This document shows, piece by piece, positions 24,200 through 36,669 of a stretch of DNA of 64,000 bases (position 1 is the first letter of the stretch; every line of letters begins with the position of its first letter). This DNA is from Coptis chinensis (Eukaryota; Streptophyta; Magnoliopsida; Ranunculales; Ranunculaceae). Under the pieces are notes generated by a model that was not told the origin of the DNA, searched no databases, and was given only the letters and a program-made list of their open reading frames with translations. Made by a program: the position numbers and the translations under genes. Location: the NCBI GenBank assembly GCA_015680905.1, contig CM027378.1:56011501-56075500 (forward strand), given 5' to 3'.

Positions 24200-24486
24200 A
24201 GCAAGGACCAAAATATCAATATCGGTGAATATATCGGTGTACCCAAAAACCGATATATTTCGGATATATCTATTTTTTGTGTGACCAGTCTAAACTATTT
24301 AAAATATCATAAATATCGGATATATCGGAAATATATTGGAAATATCATATTTATACTAAAAAATAGTCAAAAAATCAAACGATATCTTTAGATATATATT
24401 ATAGCTATACGCCTATACCCTCTTGGCTCTATTTTTCAAGGCTTTACAGAGTCTCCAACTTTTTCTAAACTCTAATACTAATTACG

Positions 24487-24487
24487 G

Positions 24488-24521
<34 letters not shown>
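24487..24521. repeat. Poly-A tract, about 35 bp
   Basis: Pure A run at the junction between two tandem copies of the Helitron 5' end (24385 and 24528). Confidence 0.95.
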
Positions 24522-24524
<3 letters not shown>

Positions 24525-24708
24525 AAATCTTTAGATATATATTATAGTTATACCCTCACCAATCTATTTTTTTGGAGCACTCTAGAGACTTCAATTTTTT
24601 CTAAACTCTATTACTAATTATAAAAAAGTATGATATAAATAAATAATCTCATCTAAAGTTTCACAGAATATCAAACTTTTCTAAAACATATAACTAATTA
24701 TGGGAAAA

Positions 24709-25974
24709 AAAAACTAAATTACAAAAAATAATATTTTCAACCAAAAACGATTTTCCTAAAATCTTTACGCTACAAAGAATAGTTTCCACACTAATCTCAG
24801 ACGAAGTTTAACATAACAAAGTTTCTTTCTAGAAAATGATAATGAAACAATGAAAGAACAAAGGAAAAAATGAATTGAGTTGCTTGAACATTTACTTTAT
24901 GCATTTGTTAACCATACATGTAACTGGAAAAAAGGGAAAAAAAATAAACTAATCATAAAATAAGTAATAGTGTACACCAAAAACAAATAAAATTGTATTG
25001 TATGCAATATATATATGGGCATAACAAATAAAGTTGAATCAATTTGTGGTGTAAAATTTAGTCATAGTTAAAGATTTCAAAAACCACATGCCACAATAAT
25101 TACGATATATTTTAATTAAATTTATGAATTTTATAATTTTCAATTTTAGCGGAATAACGAGATTCAGTTAAAACGGACATTGGCTTAAATAAATTATATA
25201 ACTATTGATTTAGTTAAAATAGACGTTGGGCTTAAATAAATTATATACCAAACCAAACCAAACCAAACCAAAACAAATTACATGTGAAAAATTAAATTAT
25301 ATAAAAAAATAACATCACAAAATATATAATAGCAATTGGAAAAAAAAACCCCAATAATAACAAATATTTTCAAATATATATAATAATCGCATTTAAACTA
25401 ACGCCAAAAGAACAATTACCAGAAACAGAAAACTATATGCAAATGCATTGAACTAACCTCAAATAATATTTAACAGGAAATCAGAAATTGGATGCACATG
25501 CAAACATTAAACTAATAAACTAATCTTAAAAATTAATTAATGGACAATCAGAATATTGATATAACTGCATTAAACTAACCTCAAAAAATAATTAACGGAA
25601 AATCAAAACTTAGATGCAAATACATCAAACTAACACCAACAAATAATTGTCGGGAAATTGGGAACTGGATGCAAATGCATTGAACTAACCCTAAGAGATT
25701 AAATTACTAGGAAATCGGAAATTGGATGCAACTGTATTGAACTAACCTAAAAAAAATAACTAAATTGCAAAAAGTAATATTTTCAACCAAAAACGATTTT
25801 CCTAAAACTCTTACGCCACAAATAATAGTTTCCACACTAATCTCATGTGAAGTTTAACATAACAAAGTTTCTTTCTAGAAAATGATAATGAAACTATGAA
25901 AGAACAAATGAAAAAAATGAATTGAGTTGCTTGAAGATTTACTTTATGCATTTGTTAACCACACATGTTACTGG

Positions 25975-26022
<48 letters not shown>

Positions 26023-26805
26023 CTAATCATAAAATAAGTAATAGTGTACACCAAAAACAAATAAAATTGTATTGTATGCACTATATATATGGGTCTAACA
26101 AATAAAGTTGAATCAATTTGAGGTGTGAAATTTAGTCATAGTTAAGGATTTCAAAAACCACAGGCCACAATAATTACGACATATTCTAATTAAATTTATG
26201 AATTTTATAATTTCCAATTTTAGCGGAATAACGAGATTCAGTTAAAACGGACGTTGGCTTTAATAATTTATATAACTATTGATTTAGTTAAAGTAGACGT
26301 TGGGCTTAAATAAATTATATACCAAACCAAACCAAAACAAATTACATATGGAAAATTAAATTATACAAAAAATAACATCACAAAATATATAATAGCAACT
26401 GGAAAAAAAAACCCCCCCAATAATAACAAATATTTTCAAATATATATAATATTGCATGAAACTGACGTCAAAGAACAATTAATGAGAAACAGAAAACTAT
26501 ATGCAAATACATCGAACTAACCTCAAATAATATTTAACGGGAAATCGAAAATTGGATGCACATGCAAGCATTAAACTAATCTTAAAAATTAATTAATGGA
26601 CAATTAGAATATTGATACAACTGCATTAAACTAACCTCAAAGAATAAATAACGGGAAATCAAAACTTGAATGCACATACATCAAACTAACACCAACAAAT
26701 AATTATCTGGAAATCAAAAACTGGATGCAAATGCATTGAACTAACCCTCAGAGATTAAATTACCGGAAAATCGGAAACTGGATGCAACTGTATTGAACTA
26801 ACCTA
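24709..26805. repeat. Direct tandem duplication, unit about 1.05 kb
   Basis: The segment at 24709-25744 (starting ACTAAATTACAAAAAATAAT, with ACCAAAAACGATTTTCC) recurs at 25745-26805 with a few percent difference. It includes the AAACCAAACC tract, the CATCACAAAATATATAATAG segment and several 55-bp units. Both copies end with CTGTATTGAACTAACC followed by A-rich sequence. Confidence 0.85.
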
Positions 26806-27315
26806 AAAAAAATAACTATAAATTGGAAACAGGATGCAAATGTGTGAAACTAATCTTTACAAATAATTAACGGGAAATCGGAAACTGGATGCAACTACAC
26901 TAAACTAATTTCAAAAAATAAATTTGATGCAAATGCATTGAACTAACCTCAAGAAATAATTAACATAAAATCAGAAATTGGATGCAAATTCATTGAAATA
27001 ACCTCAAATAATAATTAACGGGAAATCAGAAACTAGATGCAAATACAACCTCATCGAATAATAAACGAGAAATCGAAAACTGGCCGGATGCAAATGTATT
27101 AAACTAATCTAAAAAAATGATTAACGGAAAATTGGAAACTAGATGCAAATGGATTTAACTGAGCTCGAAGAATAATTAGCAGTAAATTGGAAATTGGATG
27201 CAAATGCATTAAATTACAGCAAATAATAATTAACAAGAAATCGGAAACTGGATGTAACTGCATTGAACTAACCTCAAAAAATAAATAACAGAAAATCAGA
27301 AATTTGATGCAAATG
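25425..27315 (+). repeat. 55-bp tandem array, right Helitron, blocks 1a and 1b
   Basis: Copies at about 25425-25744 and 26480-27315 carry the complement of the left-Helitron unit: GGAAACTGGATGC, AAATGCATTGAACTAACC, TCAAAGAATAATTAACGGG. The blocks are separated by unique sequence of the 1.05-kb duplication. About 20 copies in total. Confidence 0.85.
25975..26017. repeat. Poly-A tract, about 43 bp
   Basis: Long A run in the second copy of the 1.05-kb duplication. The first copy has only short A runs at the same place (about 24930-24948), so this run expanded after the duplication. Confidence 0.95.
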
Positions 27316-27884
27316 CATTGAACTAACTTCAAAATATAGTTGTGTTATATGTTGTGGAAATGTCTCGATAAGTATAGTTTTGTATTTAAAACGGTGTTTA
27401 TCTAATCTTTTTTCGTATAATTGGGAACACTTTGCTATTCAAGTAGTTTCAATATGAACTTTATCTTATTAGACAATTTCATAAAACTTCAATCAAACTT
27501 TTATTATTAAACAACAAATGAAGTTGAAAGGTTTTATCAATGGCGAGTTATTTTTTTTTAATAGAGAGTACGTGAGATTTTCATGTTATAAGAAATTTGG
27601 ATGAATGAGTAATATAATATCTGTATATAATAGTTATGCATATATAGTTGAATATATTTTTCATAATAATTAATATGACAGGACCCGTTCGTAGATAATC
27701 TTTGAAGATCCCACATAGTAAGTCAGGTATATAATTTAAATAATAATTAACGGAAAATCGGAAACTGGATAATGTTTGATGATCCAATATAGTAAATCAA
27801 GCATAATTTATTTTTATATCATGTTTGCAAGGACATTACATATGGATAAGTAGAAAGTTGGTATTACACACCACATTGGATAAT

Positions 27885-29350
27885 TAAAAGAAAATCGAAA
27901 ATTGGATTCAAATAGATTGAACTGAGCTCAAAGAGTAATTAACGGGAAATTAAAATTTTTTATGCAAATGCAATAAACTAAACTCAAAAAGTAATTAATT
28001 AGAAATCGGAAACTGGATGCAACTGTATTAAACTAACGTCAGAGAATAACTAATGAGAAATTAGAAATTGGATGCAAATACTTGAAAAATATTTAACTGT
28101 AAATCGGAAACGGTATGCAAAAATGCATCAAACAAACCTCAAATAATAATTAACGATGAATCAGAAACTAGATGCAAATGTATTGAACTAACCTCAAAAT
28201 ATAATTAACAGGAAATCAAAAACCAAATGCAACTGCATTGAACTAATCTCATAGAATAATTGTCAGGAAATCAGAAACTACATGCAAATACATTAAAATA
28301 ACATCAAAGAATAGTTAACGAGAAATCATAAATCGGATGAAATTGCATTGAACTAATTAAAATCTCAAAACATAAATAATCATAAATCATAAACTAGATG
28401 CAGATGTATTAAACTAACCTTAAAGAGTTATAAATAAAAAATCGAAAGTTGTATGCAAGTATAATGAACTAATCTAAAGACTAATTAACGAATATAGAAA
28501 CATAAAAAAATGGATGTAAATGCACTAAACTAACCTCAATAAATAATTAACGGGAAATCATAAATTTGATGCAACTGCATTGAACAAATCTCAAAAAATA
28601 ATTAACGGGAAATCGAAAACTTGCTGCAAATACATTAAACTAACCTCGAAAAATAATTAATGGAAAATCAGAAATTGGATGCAACTGCATTGAACTAACC
28701 TTAAAGAATAATTAACGGAAAATAGAAAACTAGATGTAACTGCATTAAACTAAAATCATATATTAACTAATAGGTCGGGAAATCAGAAATTTGATGCAAT
28801 ATCCTTGATGAATATTTAATGGAAAATCAGAAACTGGATGCAAATGCATTAAAATAACCTTAAATAATAGTTAACTAGAAATCGAAAACCGGATGTAACT
28901 ACATCGAACTACCCTCAAAGCATAAATAACTGGAAATTGATTGGAAACTAGATGCGAACTAACTTCGAAAAGTAATTAACGGGAAATCAGAAACTGGATG
29001 CAAATGTATTAAACTAACATCAAAGAGTAATTAACGGAAAATTGGAACCTTAATGCAAATGCAATTAACTAATCTCAAATAGTCATTAACGAAACATTGA
29101 AAACTAGATGGAACTGCACTAAATTAATTTTAATGAATTACTAACGGAAAATCGTAAACTTGGTGCAACTGCACTAAAGTAACCTCAAATAATAATTAAC
29201 GGAAAATCAAAAACTTGATACAACTACATTGAATTAATCTCAAAGAATAATTAATGGAAAATCGGAAACTAGATCCAACTACATACATTGAACTAGCCTC
29301 AAAGAATAATTAACGTAAAATTAAAAACTTAATGTAAATGCATTGAACTA
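27885..29350 (+). repeat. 55-bp tandem array, right Helitron, block 2
   Basis: About 26 degenerate copies of the same unit. The block is preceded (about 27320-27720) and followed (about 29350-29729) by related 380-bp segments that both contain CCCGTTCGTAG near their right end. Confidence 0.85.
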
Positions 29351-29881
29351 ACCTCAAAATATAGTTGTATTATATATAGGGAGAATATAATATCTCGACA
29401 AGTATAGTTTTGCATTTTAAGTAGTACTTATTATAATTATTTTATTATGATTGAGAATGTATTGCTATTTAAGTAGCTTCAATATCATCTTCGCCACATT
29501 GAGCATTCTCACAAAATTTCAATCAAACTTCTATTATTAAACATAACAACTAAAATAAATCGACGGGTTTTACCAAGATTTGGTGCTTTCGTTTGATAGA
29601 GAGTGGTACAAAAAATTTAAACAAGTGATTAATATAATTTTCATATCTCATAGCTATGAATAGTTGCTAATATTTTTTAGAATAATTTAATATAACGACA
29701 CCCGTTCGTAGGACGGGTTCAAAAGGTAGTATATCGTATATATCGATTATATCGGCGATATAAAGTTTTATATTAAAAATTCCGATATAAATGGTTCAAT
29801 ATTCAGTAGATATATATCGGAAATATCGATATCGGTGTACCAAAAAATCGATATATATCGGAGATATTTTGGTCCTTGCTC

Positions 29882-31603
29882 GGAGTGACTGTATTAACTT
29901 TCAGTTCTTGTGAAATTGGCATGATGGAATTGTAGATAGCCCAAGACCTGTAGGTTCGAGTCCTATTTATAGGATTTCATTGACAACTTATTCGAGTAGG
30001 GTTTCGAACCTAGGATATTTTCCAATATACGAGCAATTTTGACCAATTTTACTAGTACCAATCAATTGAAATTATTATGATCCATTTTGGTGTTATCTTA
30101 CGAAACGGACCGGGCCCTCTATAAATGTAATAGAAATAGGGGCAATATAGAGGTATTGGAAATCCATTTATATATTGTTCTCTTAAATTTGAAGATAGGT
30201 GGCCATATCAAGGTCCATTGGTGATGCCCTCACTGTCGAGAAACAAAATGGCTTTCCTTAATTTTTATTTGTTCATTTCTTATAATACAGGCTTCAAGGT
30301 GATCCAGTGCACATTGTAGATTGTAATGGTTCGATCGAAATTAACAAAACCTTAGCACGGCCTTGGATGTGCTCACTAATAAAGCGATCAATACCAGATC
30401 TACGTTCAGAACAATTTTGTGAAGGGATTAACGTAGTACCATTTTATTGGACTTTGCACTACTTTGTTTGGTCACATTATTAACAGGCCCGATTATGGAC
30501 TCAAAAAGGTGGATGGTTCACCACTCCACCCGATCCAAAACTCATCTATCCAATAATCCAACCCACATTTCATTTAGTCGTAAAACTGCCAATGCCCAAA
30601 GTCAAAATCGCCGAATGGAGAGTTCCACATGAAGACGTAAGTAGACTCCAAATTTATTTCTTATACTCCACGTTTTGTCTTTAGTTGATCCAACCATACC
30701 ACGTGGTGATCTCCTAAGAAGTTAAATTGACTTGAAAGTGCTTGTGGTTCCATTTTCACATTTTTTGTATATGCCCAAAAAGATGCATTTGATGCATTGG
30801 ATGACATATTATGGCAGATTACAAATGGGAAAGGTTGATGAACTACTCGCTCAAGGGCATTAAACATTTAAACCATGATCAAACTACTCATACAATGGCA
30901 AATTTATGATTAAATTGTACTTAACTTATTCACACTCACACATGACCCAACCAGTCATCTTTTTTTTGTGGAATGCCTTATGGAACAAAATTTTGACCAC
31001 TAATAAGCCACGAAATGGTGGTCCGTCACCCCAATTATTTTCCAAACAGTCAAGTTGGTAACCAGTTTTTGTTACAATTATGATCAAAACACTAAAAGTG
31101 TGTATTTGGTTGGTGAGGATTTGAGGAATGAGCAATTGGATCTAACATGTGAGATTAGTCAGAATCAGACACCTTTTCAAACAAAGATAGTCTCATAGTC
31201 TCTCACTAACAAGTAACAACAGACATTTACCATTATTATTAATTTAAAATTTTCTTGCCATATTTATTGAAAAAAAAATTACCACTGTTAACTTGGCTTG
31301 GAAAACACCATAAAGTGTTTAAACAGATTTTAATTATTGCACTCTAAAATCATAATAACATTGCAATCATGGTCCGACTTATTGTCATGGGCTTGTGCTT
31401 ATTAACCGAGTAGGGAACTACAAAGAGTTGTGATTTCTCAGTGGCAACGTGTACGTGCCCTGTGCCCTGTGCCCAGTTGAACACCATGGTCGGCAAATAA
31501 ACATCAATTTAGAATTTTCAAAAATAACATAAAATAAATATACAAACTCAGACTCATCCATTCCAATGTTGTAACTTTGGGTTTCTCTTAAATGTGGTTC
31601 TAT
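29882..31603. other. Intergenic; one degenerate tRNA-like sequence
   Basis: No gene supported. Around 29905-29975 a tRNA-like stretch has TTGGCATGATGG and a perfect B box GGTTCGAGTCC, but it cannot be folded into a full cloverleaf by eye. Short frames at 30447-31135 have no recognisable domains. Confidence 0.35.
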
Positions 31604-31978
31604 CCAAGGCCCAAAATATCGATATCGATAAATATATCGGTGTACCCAAAAACCGATATATATCGGATATATCTATTTTTTTGGTAACCAGTCCAAACTA
31701 TTTAAAATATCGAAAATATCGGATATATCGGAAATATCATAAATATATTGGAAATATCGGATTTATATTTTAAAATGGTCAAAAAGTCAACTGATATATA
31801 TATCGATTATATCGGAAATATCGATTATATCGGTGATATAAAGTTTCATATCGGAAATTCCGATATATATCGGAAAAAAAAGAATTCTATATTCGGTGGA
31901 TATATGTCGGAAATATCGATGTCAGTGTACCAAAATACCGATATATATCGGATATATCTGCGATATTTTGGTCCATGG
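31604..31978. mobile_element. TATCGG-type MITE, compact copy A
   Basis: About 375 bp, rich in (G)ATATATCGG words. It begins CCAAGGCCCAAAATATC and ends GATATTTTGGTCCATGG, imperfect inverted repeats of each other. TTCTAT (TGGTTCTAT if the ambiguous TGG is counted) lies on both sides. A target duplication of 6-9 bp would suit a Mutator-like or hAT-like source. No meaningful coding capacity. Confidence 0.75.
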
Positions 31979-31984
31979 TTCTAT

Positions 31985-32383
31985 CCAAGACCCAAAATAT
32001 CGATATCGATAAATATATCGATGTATCCAAAAACCGATATATATATTGGATATATCAGATATATCTATTTTTTTTGGTGAATAGTCCAAACTATTTAAAA
32101 TATCGGAAATATTGAATATATCGAAAATATAATATCAAAAATATATTGAAAATATCATATTTATATTAAAAAATAGTAAAAAAGTCAACTGATATATATC
32201 ATAAATATCAGATATATTGATTATATCGGCGATATAAAGTTTTATATCAAAAAATTTGATATATATCGAGAAAAAAAATTCTATATTTGATAGATATATG
32301 TCAGAAATATCAATATCGGTGTACCAAAATACCGATATATATTAACTATATATCGAATATATCGGCGATATATTGGTCCTTGG
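31985..32383. mobile_element. TATCGG-type MITE, compact copy B
   Basis: A second copy of about 399 bp directly after copy A, in the same orientation, with CCAAGACCCAAAATATC at the left and TATTGGTCCTTGG at the right. It shares the TTCTAT between the copies and has another TTCTAT at 32384. The two copies differ by many substitutions, so this is not a very recent duplication. Confidence 0.75.
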
Positions 32384-32640
32384 TTCTATCTAGATAGTTA
32401 TTTGAATGAGGCCAATACATTTAAAAGTTCCAACCAAATATGGATGGCACCAAAATATCGTGATGGCTCAAAAAAATTCAAAGAATTGAAAATTGGTGCA
32501 CGATGTGGAGCCATGACAGAGTTGAACAGTTATGTCCATCACATTATTTCCAATTTTGTTGGGAAAGAAAAGAAATATTCCCCTACAGCCCGTTCCAACC
32601 CACCTTAAACTACACATAGAAACAGCTTTTCTGTTCCCCT

Positions 32641-32652
32641 CCTATAAAACTG
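32641..32652 (+). promoter_or_regulatory. Likely TATA box of the lipase gene
   Basis: CCTATAAAAC lies about 145 bases before the lipase ATG. The region after it is C/T-rich, then a GA-rich leader (AGAGAAAGAGAGAAAG) reaches the start codon. The position allows a 5' UTR of roughly 110 bases. Inference from position only. Confidence 0.45.
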
Positions 32653-32790
32653 GTCACCTTCTTTCTTAAAAAAAAACTCCGTACGCCTCTGAACAGCGCA
32701 CGTTAGAACTTGTCAACACCAGCCCATTCTTTTTCATCTCTGTATCAAAGAATACACCACTAGAAACAGAGAGAAAGAGAGAAAGAAGAC

Positions 32791-35700
32791 ATGGATGGTC
32801 TTTGTTTTCAAACAAAGATCAATGGGTACTCTTCAAAAATCACAAAGAATGGAGGTATGGATAGTTATAAGCAAAAGGCGCACGTTAGTGCTTTGGGTCG
32901 TTCTGGTTCAAATACAAATTTAGTTTCTTTAGAGACTTGTAGTAGTAGTAGTAGCAGTAATAGTAATAAGTTTTCGTTTACTAAACCATTGAGATCGTTT
33001 TGGCGTAAGGGGGCTGATAGAATTAGCCTTGGTGATGAACCTAGTATTGTTGTTGTTGTTCAAGGAGATAAAGAGGAAGGAGAAAGTGATGTAAGTGCAA
33101 AGGAAGTTATGATGATGAGATCTGAAGAGGAAGAGGAGGAGAAGAGTGAGAATTGGGTTTTGAAGATATTGAGAATTAGATCACTTTGGAAAGAAAAAGA
33201 TGGGAGCTCAAATGTAGAGGAGAAGAAAGAAGAAGGTGAGGAAAGTGGAGAATGTTCATGTTGTAATGAGGAACAATATGAAGCTCTGGGGGTAGATTGT
33301 GATGAAAAGGAGGTGATGCAATTCGATAGGGAATCGTTTTCGAGATTGCTTAGACGGGTGTCATTGCGCGAAGCCAGATTATATGCTCAGATGTCATATT
33401 TGGGGAGTTTAGCTTATAATATACCCAAGATCAAGGTACTGCATTTTACTTATTTTGAGTATCTTTGTGAAGTTTTTGAATACTGAATTATGTATAGGGA
33501 AAATTGCGGAACCCCTTATTTATTTAGTTTTGAATTGTTTTGTTTGGTAGAATAAGATTTAGAAATTTGAGATCAAGGTTTTAAACTTTTATGCAGATTT
33601 TGAGCTTTGTATTATTCATAACAAAGCTCAGTTATGAATTGAATTCATCTTATAGTTTCTTCATTCTGTAGAAACACTGTCAAAATAAGCTCCAGTTAAA
33701 TGTTTATATTTAGGACTCAGAATTAATGTATTCCTTGTGCTTAGAAATGTTGCAGCCTTAGGAATACTTCATATGGTAAATGAATGTGGGATCAAGTTAG
33801 AAATGTTAAGGAGGTTGATTTTGATTTCTTATTCTCTTTTTGACTCCAGCCTGGAAATCTTTTGAGATATGACGGCTTGCGCTATGTGACATCATCAGTT
33901 GATAAGAAAACCCAACCGTTAGAAGCAGAGAAAGAGAAGACGGTAAACCAAGTTGAAGTAGCAGAAGAGAAGCCAAAGCAAGTGAAGGAAATGATGGAGC
34001 ATCACAAAAAGAGTGTTCATAGTGTAAGTGCGTCTGCAGCTTATCAGATAGCTGCTTCAGCTGCTTCCTTTGTGCAGGCTCATACTAGAAGTATTCTTCC
34101 CTTCAGATCTTCAAAGAGTGAGAGAAAGGAGGATTCATCAGATGGGAGCATTGGACTCAATGGAAGTGTTGAGATAACAAGCTCAGAGATGGCCTCATTT
34201 GTGGCCACTACTAATTCTTTGACAGCAGTGGTTTCAGCGAAAGAGGAAATGAAGCAAACCGTTGCCAAGGACTTTAAATCGGTGCACTCTTCCCCATGCG
34301 AGTGGTTTGTATGTGATGATGATGAGAGCGGGACAAGATTTTTTGCAATTCAGGTGAAGAGAAATTATCCGGAAATAGTTTATATATATTGTGTCAAGTA
34401 CTAAAGGTTATAGCAACTCCTACACATCGAGACATGTTGCCATTCTGGAGCATCTATAGGTAGACTCCCTAATGGCTATCTAATAGCTACAGAAGAAATG
34501 TCATCTCCTACGTGGACCTTGTGATATTACAATGTAGAAAATTCATCTTGGTGCATCTATAACACCTCAACTCTTTGATCCGGCTAACTAGATTACGCTT
34601 GTTACTGTATGGTGTACAACTTCGAATATTACCCCATCTCCATGTAGTTATATCTCCTTATTCATTTTGTGACTGACTTAAAATGCAAGTGTCTTGTTTG
34701 TTGCAGGGGTCAGAAACGTTGGCTTCTTGGCAAGCAAATTTACTCTTTGAACCTATTCATTTTGAGGTAACTTATAATTCCGTCTCCAAATATCATCATT
34801 GTGATATGTACTGTCTCGAGAAACTAGTTGTCCTCAGCATAATCCCATTTCTCCATTCATTTATATGTTTAATAATATACTAGGTCACTAGCAATCAATT
34901 TGTTAATTATCTTTTTCTTGTATTCGAGAATTCTTCTGCCTTATGTCGCATTGTTCTTAATTCTTATGTAGTTCTTAAGTTTGTAATCGGTCATCTGCAT
35001 GAAACCAACTATTGTTCGATCCAGGGATTAGACGTGCTTGTACACAGAGGTATATATGAAGCTGCCAAAGGGATCTATGAGCAGATTTTGCCAGAAATCC
35101 GAAGTCACCTCAAGTCTACTGGTAGGTCTGCAACCTTCCGCTTCACGGGCCATTCTCTAGGGGGGAGCTTGTCGCTGCTCATAAATCTTATGTTGATAAT
35201 ACGTGGTGAAGTGCCACTCTCTTCCTTGCTTCCTGTTATAACGTTTGGTTCGCCAACCATCATGTGTGGAGGTGACCAGCTGCTCCGAAGGTTGGGGCTT
35301 CCACGGAATCATGTTCAATCTATTACCATGCACCGAGACATTGTACCAAGGGCCTTCTCTTGCAATTACCCAGATCGGGTGATTGATATACTCAGGACTG
35401 TCAATCGCAACTTCCGAAACCATCCATGTCTCAAGAATCAGGTACAATATCTATTTCATAATATGGCCTTCTTTGTTTTGTACTAATGTAGTTATCAATC
35501 AATGTATGCCTTTTGTTGTTAATTCTGATTCAAGTGTTTTTGGTCTTGGTTGAGGTAATCAGATTAAGCGAAGCGTCTAGGACCAACTCATAGAAGTGAA
35601 AAAACTTTTTTATATTATATGGTGGTTTAGTTGTCCCTTTCATAGTTGATCTGCTTGGCATAAGTTACTTACACAGAGGCTGTATTTGTATATTTCAACT

Positions 35701-36669
35701 CCAACTGCATTGACTACACACAGGACCTAAGATTGATCTGTAAACCTGTATATCACTATATTGTAGGCTTGGTAGCATAAGCATGCTCCTGTAGCTTAGT
35801 TAGTGGTCTACTGGAGTTGTTATCACTGGCTTCGTTTTAAAATCTGCCAGCACCCGGAGTCAACAATCTCGGAAAAAATTGATAATTGGTGGCAACACCA
35901 AATTCTCGTTTTCATATCAGAGTTTAAGTCATATGTTTTAGTCACTAGTATATATTCCTTGCGCAATTTTTTCTCTTCAGTAACTTGTCCTTCCTCTGTT
36001 TTTCTCCTTTTGTTAAACTTCGTAGAAGTGTGTAAAAGATGCTTAGAAATAGTAATGTATTTGTTTATTTATGTCTTTTCCCTATTACAGAAACTGCTAT
36101 ATGCTCCCTTGGGGGAGATTCTGATCCTACAGCCAGATGATCAAATATCTCCTCATCACCACCTCCTCCCATCTGGTAATGGCTTATACGTCCTAAGCTG
36201 TTCTATGTCAGACACAAACGATCCAGAAAAGCAACTTCAAGCCGCACAGACTGTGTTCTTGAATTCCCCTCACCCACTTGAGATCCTAAGTGATAAGTCT
36301 TCTTATGGATCTGGCGGAACAATTTACAGGGATCACGACGTGAAAGCTTACCTGAGATCAGTACGCGGTGTAATTCGTCATGAACTCAACCGCATTAGGA
36401 AGGCCAAGAGGGAGCACCGCCGCAGCGTTTGGTGGCCGCTCATTGTCCCACAAGGCATTCATAATGGTATTGATGTGGGCAGGCAGGTTGCAACAAGCAA
36501 TATAACTTTAAGCCAGTTAAGTTTCTCTGGCTTATTTCGAACTGGGGGAGAATCATTGAAGCGGTTTAGCAGACTTGTAGCATCACAGCATATGCATTTG
36601 CTCATCGTGCTCCTTTTTCCTGCACGGTTATTGCTTGTAGGGATTCACACTGTATTCGGTTTTCATTGA
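32791..36669 (+). CDS. PLIP-type plastid class-3 lipase
   Basis: Five exons by GT/AG sites, all in phase 0: 32791-33435, 33850-34353, 34707-34766, 35025-35441 and 36091-36669. They give 734 aa. The protein matches the Arabidopsis PLASTID LIPASE (PLIP1-3) type: an alpha/beta-hydrolase that releases sn-1 acyl groups from thylakoid lipids, feeding seed oil or jasmonate synthesis. The N-terminus is Ser-rich and may be a plastid transit peptide. Next come a conserved block ([20 protein letters not shown]), a low-complexity linker, [16 protein letters not shown]-type sequence across exons 2-3, and the nucleophile elbow GHSLG with Ser447. Likely partners are Asp508 (MHRDIVPR) and His624 ([10 protein letters not shown]). 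The C-terminus carries a hydrophobic stretch. No damage is visible. Which PLIP paralogue it is cannot be settled by eye. Confidence 0.93.

Larger units (their letters stand above)
24385..29729 (+). mobile_element. Non-autonomous Helitron with 55-bp arrays (right copy)
   Basis: Begins TCTTTAGATATATATTATAG after A (24384) and ends with the hairpin CCCGTTCGTAGGACGGG (29701-29717 with its inner loop), then TTCAAAAGGTAG before T (29730). Removing it rejoins the MITE as in the compact copies (GATA then TATATCG). About 5.34 kb. Content: a second copy of the 5' end at 24528, a direct duplication of about 1.05 kb (about 24709-25744 and 25745-26805), and three blocks of the same 55-bp unit found in the left Helitron, here in opposite orientation. 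No Rep/helicase coding seen. The last bases GTAG differ slightly from the usual CTRR. Confidence 0.7.
24200..29881. mobile_element. TATCGG-type MITE split by a Helitron
   Basis: Left end AGCAAGGACCAAAATATC (about 24200) and right end GATATTTTGGTCCTTGCT (about 29880) are exact inverted copies. The parts next to them (24200-24384 and 29730-29881) are made of ATATCGG words like the compact copies at 31604-32383. The compact copies are about 375-400 bp, so the extra 5.3 kb is the inserted Helitron. Flanks CTCCGGAG and CTCGGAG may be a worn target duplication. Confidence 0.75.

Noticed and set aside
18115-29350. 55-bp arrays as a CRISPR or centromeric satellite array
   Set aside because: Units are contiguous without unique spacers, are degenerate, and lie within defined Helitron ends in a plant genome. 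The total is far below satellite scale.
29905-29975. Possible tRNA-Leu-like gene
   Set aside because: It has a perfect B box, but no acceptor stem or anticodon arm pairs well. It is at best a tRNA relic or SINE scrap.
30447-31135. Three short frames between the Helitron locus and the MITE pair
   Set aside because: No recognisable domains, no codon-like pattern and no splice context.
35785-35870. tRNA-like GCTCCTGTAGCTTAGTTAGTGG within a lipase intron
   Set aside because: No B box and no closing acceptor stem. It lies in intron 4 and is best read as chance similarity.
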